From NCBI GenBank assembly GCA_963804055.1, contig CAWDOU010000007.1, positions 15,602 to 79,601 of the forward strand: a stretch of 64,000 bases of DNA, given 5' to 3'. This stretch comes from Bog-473 sp963804055. GTDB lineage: Bacteria; Actinomycetota; Acidimicrobiia; Acidimicrobiales; RAAP-2. This document shows positions 59,859 to 64,000 of this stretch, in pieces (position 1 is the stretch's first letter; the number at the start of each line of letters is the position of its first letter). A program made the position numbers and the translations under genes. Below the pieces are notes generated by a model. The model did not search any database and was not told where the DNA came from. It saw only the letters and a list, made by a program, of their open reading frames with translations.

Positions 59859-61814
59859 ATGACGAGCGTTGGTTCCGCGACGCGGACGGCACCCGGGCCC
59901 GGAGTCCTGGTGGCCGGCACGTCCCAGGTGCGCCAGCCCGCGGGCCCTGACCCGGAGGCCTTGTCCGACCCCGGGCGTCGCCGGTGGTGGCAGCAGGAAG
60001 GTCGCCCGGCATGGTCAGTGCCGGCGCGGGTGTCCATCTTCGGATTGGCAGCGCTGCTCTACACCTGGGACCTGTCCCGTGTCGGAATGGGCAACACCTT
60101 CTACGCAGCCGCCGTCAAGAGCGGGACCGAGAGCTGGAAGGCGCTGTTCTTCGGATCGTTGGACCCCGGCTCATTCATCACCGTCGACAAGCCCCCCGTC
60201 GCCTTGTGGGTGATGGATCTCTCGGGGCGTCTCTTCGGGTTCTCCACCTGGAGCATGTTGCTGCCCGAGGCCCTCGCCGGCGTCGCGACGGTCATGGTGC
60301 TCTACAACCTCGTGCGGCGCTGGTTCGGCGAGCCGGCTGCCGCCCTTTCTGCAATGGCCCTGACCCTCACGCCGGTCGCCGTGGTGATCTTCCGCGTGAA
60401 CGACCCCGACGCACTCCTGACCCTTCTGCTGGTCCTCGCCGCGTGGGCCTGGTGGCAGGCCATGGAGACCGCGGCCACGCACTGGCTCGTGCTCTCGGGT
60501 TTCCTGGTCGGCCTGGCATTTCTCACGAAGTCGCTCGACGCCTTCGTCGTGGTGCCCGCGCTCGGCCTGGCCTACCTGTGGTGCGGCCCGCCGCACCTCG
60601 GCCGGCGCATCGGACAGCTCGGATGGGCGGCTCTCGCTCTCGTCGTCTCGAGCGCATGGTGGGTGGCCATCGTGGAGCTGTGGCCGGAGAACGCGCGGCC
60701 GTACATCGGCGGCAGCACCGACAACTCCGAGCTCAATCTCATCTTCGGGTACAACGGCTTCTCGCGGATCTCGGGCTCCGGCGGCATCGCCGCCACAGGT
60801 GCATCAGGTGGCCCGTCCGCCTTCGGTGGCGGCCAGGGGCTCCTGCGGATGTTCAACTCCGAGTTGGGCGGACAGATCTCGTGGCTCTTGCCTCTCGCCA
60901 TCCTCGGGCTCATCGGCGGCCTCTGCCTCACCCGCGGTCGCGAACGAACGGACCGCGAACGGAGTGGCTTCGTGTTGTGGGGGGCCACGCTGCTCATGTA
61001 CGTCGCGGTATACGACGACGCGCGAGGGATCTTCCATCCGTATTACACCGTCGTCATGGCGCCGGCCGTGGCGGTGTTGGGAGGAGCCGGCTCCGTTGCC
61101 CTCTGGCGGCTGGGACGGCGTTCACTGCGCTGGGCGTGGGTGCTCCCGATCGGCATCGTGGGCACGGTGGTCTGGGCGGAGGCGCTCCTCGCCCGTACCA
61201 GTGGTTACGACCCGTGGCTGGGGCCGACTGTCGTCATCGCCGGGATCGTCTCGGCGTCCGCCCTGTTTCTCGCCATGTCCGGCTTGGTGCACGCGCGCTG
61301 GCTGGGAGCAGCAGCAGGAACGGTGGCCGCGGCCGCGGTGCTGGCGGGCCCGGCCGCCTACTCGGTCACGACCCTGGGGACCGTGACCGGCACCATCGCC
61401 ACCGCCGGCCCCGTGACGGGCGGTGAGGGGAACGGCAAGGTCAGCCAGCAGCTCGTCGACTACCTCGAGCGTCAGCAAGGTTCCGCCACCTACCTGGTGG
61501 CGGTGAACGGGTCCGTGACTGCAGCACCTTTCATCATTCAAAGCGGCAGGCCCGTCATCGCCATGGGTGGCTTCACCCAGACTGACCCCGCGCCCACGCT
61601 GGCGGGGTTCGAGCATCTCGTGGCCACGGGAAGGCTCCACAGCGCGTACATCCCGAGAGGCGGGGGCGGATCCGCCGGAACGACTTCGACGCAGCAGGTC
61701 GACACCTGGGTGGAGCGCCATGGGACCGAGGTGGGTTCGGCTGCCTACGGAGGGACCAGTCCCAACATGGTCCTCTACGACCTCTCCAGCCCCAAGAGGA
61801 GCACCCGACTTTGA
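59859..61814 (+). CDS. GT39/PMT-like (YkcB/ArnT type) membrane glycosyltransferase
   Basis: 651 residues from the ATG at 59859 (a nearby ATG at 59847 would overlap the -10). A GT-C enzyme with about ten helices. The first outer loop has WDLSRVGMGNTFYAAAVKSG, and DPGSFITVDKPPVALWVMDL carries the DKPP motif of YkcB/PMT-like proteins. VAVYDDARGIFHPYYTVVMA follows the later helices, and ~200 C-terminal residues form an outer soluble domain. It transfers a sugar from a polyprenyl carrier to an outer-surface acceptor. With the GT2-GtrA gene 41 bases upstream it makes a donor-plus-transferase pair like Bacillus ykcC-ykcB. Confidence 0.9.
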   Translation: MTSVGSATRTAPGPGVLVAGTSQVRQPAGPDPEALSDPGRRRWWQQEGRPAWSVPARVSIFGLAALLYTWDLSRVGMGNTFYAAAVKSGTESWKALFFGSLDPGSFITVDKPPVALWVMDLSGRLFGFSTWSMLLPEALAGVATVMVLYNLVRRWFGEPAAALSAMALTLTPVAVVIFRVNDPDALLTLLLVLAAWAWWQAMETAATHWLVLSGFLVGLAFLTKSLDAFVVVPALGLAYLWCGPPHLGRRIGQLGWAALALVVSSAWWVAIVELWPENARPYIGGSTDNSELNLIFGYNGFSRISGSGGIAATGASGGPSAFGGGQGLLRMFNSELGGQISWLLPLAILGLIGGLCLTRGRERTDRERSGFVLWGATLLMYVAVYDDARGIFHPYYTVVMAPAVAVLGGAGSVALWRLGRRSLRWAWVLPIGIVGTVVWAEALLARTSGYDPWLGPTVVIAGIVSASALFLAMSGLVHARWLGAAAGTVAAAAVLAGPAAYSVTTLGTVTGTIATAGPVTGGEGNGKVSQQLVDYLERQQGSATYLVAVNGSVTAAPFIIQSGRPVIAMGGFTQTDPAPTLAGFEHLVATGRLHSAYIPRGGGGSAGTTSTQQVDTWVERHGTEVGSAAYGGTSPNMVLYDLSSPKRSTRL

Positions 61815-61815
61815 T

Positions 61816-61844
61816 GCCGGGCATGTGACGGGTCAACGCCCGGC
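61816..61844 (+). terminator. Hairpin after the GT39-like gene
   Basis: GCCGGGC (61816-61822) pairs with GCCCGGC (61838-61844) around 15 bases, directly after the stop codon. Confidence 0.55.
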
Positions 61845-62017
61845 CATGCGAAACTCGCTTCCGACCAGCGCTTCTCCGCCAATTCTGCTCGGCCAAATGT
61901 CCTCAGACAAGATTTATCCGGGTCATAACTTTCTCTGACCTGGCGTACAGACCTGCCGTGTCCAATGGATCTCGTGGAGAACCCGGGCCGCCCGGGCTCA
62001 GACGGAGGACCGCAGAC

Positions 62018-63709
62018 ATGACCGAGGAACAGAACGACCCGACGGGCGAGGGGACGGTGGGCGACTCCGCTGCGGAGACCCCTCCGACCGCTGTGCCGGA
62101 GACGACGAACCAGGCCGCCATCCCGCTGCCCGCCGCTTTCCCGCCCGCGACGGAGCAGAGCCTCCCGCTGCCGGAGCAGCCCGACACGCCCCCGATGGGT
62201 ATGGCGCAGGAGCAGACGCCGCCCGCCGGCTCGACCCCGCCCCAGGGCACCTACGCCATGGGCGCCCTGGCCGGTAACCCGATGCTCGGAGGCGCGCCGG
62301 CATCGTCGTTCGGAGGCCCGCCGCCCACCGACCCCGGCGCCCCCATGTGGTCGGCGCCACCTCCTCCGGCCGCTCCGGCAGGCAGCACCAACCACCGCCT
62401 CCGCAACGGCCTGCTCGCCGGCGCCGCCGCGCTGGCCGTGCTCGGTGCCGGCATCGGCATCGGTCACGCCACGTCGTCGAACAATGGCGGCAGCACCCAG
62501 GCCTTCAGTCCGACGTCGGGCAGCTCCCGGACGCCGTCGAGCTCCGGTGGTTCCGGCTCGTCGGGCAACCCCTTCGGCAACGGCTCCCCCTTCGGGAACG
62601 GCGGATCGTTCGGGAACGGGAGCTCGGGCAACTCGGGCAATGGATCGGGGTCATCGAACTCGTCGGGCGGCCCCAGTGACGTGAACGCCATCGCGTCCAA
62701 GGTCGACCCCGGGCTCGTCGACATCAACACGACTCTCGGCTACCAGCAGGAGCAGGCCGCCGGTACGGGCATCGTGCTCTCGTCCAACGGCGTCATCCTG
62801 ACGAACAACCACGTCATCGACGGCGCGACGAGCATCAGCGTCACCGACGTCGGCAACAACAAGACCTATACGGCGAGCGTCGTCGGCTACGACCGCACCA
62901 AGGACATCGCGGTGCTCCAGCTCCACAACGCCTCGGGCCTGCAGACGGCGACGCTGGCCAACTCGTCCAACGCCTCGGTCGGTGAGGACGTCGTGGGTGT
63001 CGGCAACGCGGGCGGAACCGGCGGGACGCCGAGCGCCGCCGGCGGGACGATCACGGCGCTCAACCAGTCGATCACCGCCAGCGACGATGGTGACGGTACG
63101 TCTGAGCAACTCAGCGGGCTGATCGAGACCAACGCGGACATTCAGCCCGGGGACTCGGGCGGCGCACTCGTCGACACGTCGGGCACGGTGCTCGGCATCG
63201 ACACGGCCGCCTCCGCCGGCTTCTCGTTCCAGTCGAACGACCAGTCGGGCGGCACGCAGGGCTTCGCCATCCCGATCAACACCGCCCTCGCCATCGCCCG
63301 GGCCATTGAGGCGGGGTCTGGCTCCTCCACCGTGCACATCGGTGAGACGGCCTTCCTCGGCGTCGAGATCAACGCCAGCAACAGCAGCTCAGGCGACAAC
63401 GGGAACGGAAACGGAGGCGGCTTCGGCGGCTTCTTCGGAGGCAACTCGGGCAGCACCGGGAACACCGGGTCTTCCGCATCGGGTGCCTCGGTGGCCAGTG
63501 TCGTCACGAACGGACCGGCACAAGAGGCCGGCCTGGCCGAGGGCGACGTGATCACCTCGCTCGGTGGCAAGACGATCAACACGGCCAACGACCTCACCAG
63601 CGCCATGAGCACGTACCACCCCGGCGACAAGGTCAGCATCGGCTGGACCGACGGGTCGGGTCAGACCCACACCGCCACGGTGCAGCTCTCCTCAGGTCCC
63701 CCGCAGTAG
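62018..63709 (+). CDS. Membrane-anchored HtrA/DegP-type serine protease with PDZ domain
   Basis: 563 residues. A Pro/Ala-rich cytoplasmic tail (1-125), one helix GLLAGAAALAVLGAGIGIGH (131-150), a Ser/Gly/Asn linker with repeated FGNG units (185-200), and a chymotrypsin-fold protease with His265 (LTNNHVIDGA), Asp296 (DRTKDIAVL) and Ser380 (QPGDSGGALVD). The PDZ domain follows (~430-560, ASVVTNGPAQEAGLAEGDVI), preceded by another Gly/Asn-rich loop. It degrades or refolds damaged envelope proteins. GGAGGA lies 8 bases before the ATG. The AT-rich gap upstream (TAACTT near 61926) likely holds its promoter. Confidence 0.95.
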   Translation: MTEEQNDPTGEGTVGDSAAETPPTAVPETTNQAAIPLPAAFPPATEQSLPLPEQPDTPPMGMAQEQTPPAGSTPPQGTYAMGALAGNPMLGGAPASSFGGPPPTDPGAPMWSAPPPPAAPAGSTNHRLRNGLLAGAAALAVLGAGIGIGHATSSNNGGSTQAFSPTSGSSRTPSSSGGSGSSGNPFGNGSPFGNGGSFGNGSSGNSGNGSGSSNSSGGPSDVNAIASKVDPGLVDINTTLGYQQEQAAGTGIVLSSNGVILTNNHVIDGATSISVTDVGNNKTYTASVVGYDRTKDIAVLQLHNASGLQTATLANSSNASVGEDVVGVGNAGGTGGTPSAAGGTITALNQSITASDDGDGTSEQLSGLIETNADIQPGDSGGALVDTSGTVLGIDTAASAGFSFQSNDQSGGTQGFAIPINTALAIARAIEAGSGSSTVHIGETAFLGVEINASNSSSGDNGNGNGGGFGGFFGGNSGSTGNTGSSASGASVASVVTNGPAQEAGLAEGDVITSLGGKTINTANDLTSAMSTYHPGDKVSIGWTDGSGQTHTATVQLSSGPPQ

Positions 63710-63715
63710 GTCGCA

Positions 63716-63752
63716 GGGCCAGCGACCGGATCGGACAACCGGTCGCTGGCCC
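63716..63752. terminator. Bidirectional terminator between convergent genes
   Basis: GGGCCAGCGACCGG (63716-63729) pairs perfectly with CCGGTCGCTGGCCC (63739-63752) around a 9-base loop, 6 bases after the htrA stop and 9 bases after the stop of the convergent gene. Confidence 0.8.
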
Positions 63753-63761
63753 GCACGACCC

Positions 63762-63980
63762 TCAGCGCTGCAGCAACCGCACCACCGCGATCAGTGTGGC
63801 GAGCACCGCCGCGCTGAGCACGCAGATCAGGCCCCAGCCCACGCTGACGTCGGTGCCGGCAGCACCATGCACCTGGTTGATCTTCTGCACAATGCGGAAC
63901 ATGTCGTAGATGGCGAAGACAGCGGTGACCGCGGCGATCACGGTGGTGAGTATCGACAGCTGCAACTCCTCCGACGTCAT
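63762..63980 (-). CDS. Small two-helix membrane protein
   Basis: 72 residues, not recognised. Two hydrophobic helices, ILTTVIAAVTAVFAIYDMFR and LICVLSAAVLATLIAVVRLL, are joined by a short loop (INQVHGAAGTDVSVGWG). The ATG is 20 bases from the window edge, so the promoter and upstream partners are not visible. The strong shared terminator at 63716-63752 supports it as a transcribed gene. Small hairpin membrane proteins of this size often accompany larger envelope complexes, but no role can be given. Confidence 0.65.
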   Translation of the reverse strand: MTSEELQLSILTTVIAAVTAVFAIYDMFRIVQKINQVHGAAGTDVSVGWGLICVLSAAVLATLIAVVRLLQR

Positions 63981-64000
63981 TTCGAAGCAGGCGAAGACGA

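Overview
The window is GC-rich, densely packed bacterial DNA, almost certainly chromosome from an actinomycete-type organism. The evidence is two LLM-class (F420-type) oxidoreductases, a CysO/Mec+/CysM cysteine pathway, a DinB-type protein of a family found in mycothiol-using bacteria, a split MaoC dehydratase pair resembling mycobacterial HadA/HadB, a cytochrome P450, and many genes that look leaderless (a TANNNT -10 hexamer 6-10 bases before the start codon). A member of the Acidimicrobiia or a related uncultured lineage is my guess. I saw no phage, transposase or CRISPR array.

Layout. 1-8749 is an envelope-glycan block on the minus strand: clpP, then an ABC-2 permease and its ATPase (Wzm/Wzt type), a methyltransferase and two GT4 glycosyltransferases in tight overlap, with a second methyltransferase-glycosyltransferase pair and a lone plus-strand methyltransferase beyond. 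tRNA-Leu(UAG) sits at 8831. 8953-18769 holds catabolic and housekeeping enzymes: glycerate kinase, SDRs, LLM oxidoreductase, hydrolase, DUF2127 membrane protein, sulfatase, LON-domain protein, P450. 18773-22703 is a MoxR-DUF58-transglutaminase operon. 22863-29234 has lipid-type MaoC hydratases, a nitroreductase, another GT4 enzyme, an amidohydrolase and a second LLM enzyme. 29372-30756 is rph-rdgB. 30879-36328 contains an epimerase-like protein, a remnant of an FtsX-type permease, a VOC protein, a large membrane protein, an FAD amine oxidase and DUF1697.

36368-41614 is the most informative part: an orphan pilB ATPase and a 58-codon gene that share a promoter-plus-leader block resembling sigma-28 promoters; the mec-cysO-cysM sulfur-carrier operon; and smpB-tmRNA transcribed divergently from mec across a palindromic AGGGTACCCT. 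42000-43683 is a SulP transporter split by a one-base frameshift just past the tmRNA. 43727-50721 carries an amidohydrolase, a secreted phosphoesterase, and a glycine betaine/choline (OpuC-like) ABC importer. 50752-58228 is catabolic: SDR, DapB-like reductase, two Fe(II) oxygenases, a zinc alcohol dehydrogenase and another amidohydrolase. 58507-63980 returns to the envelope: a GT2-GtrA fusion, a GT39/PMT-like transferase, a membrane-anchored HtrA protease and a small membrane protein.

Recurring architecture: many operon junctions are 4-base GTGA/ATGA stop-start overlaps, and several divergent gene pairs are driven by closely spaced or overlapping -10 elements. Start codons below were re-chosen from Shine-Dalgarno sequences, overlaps or -10 spacing.
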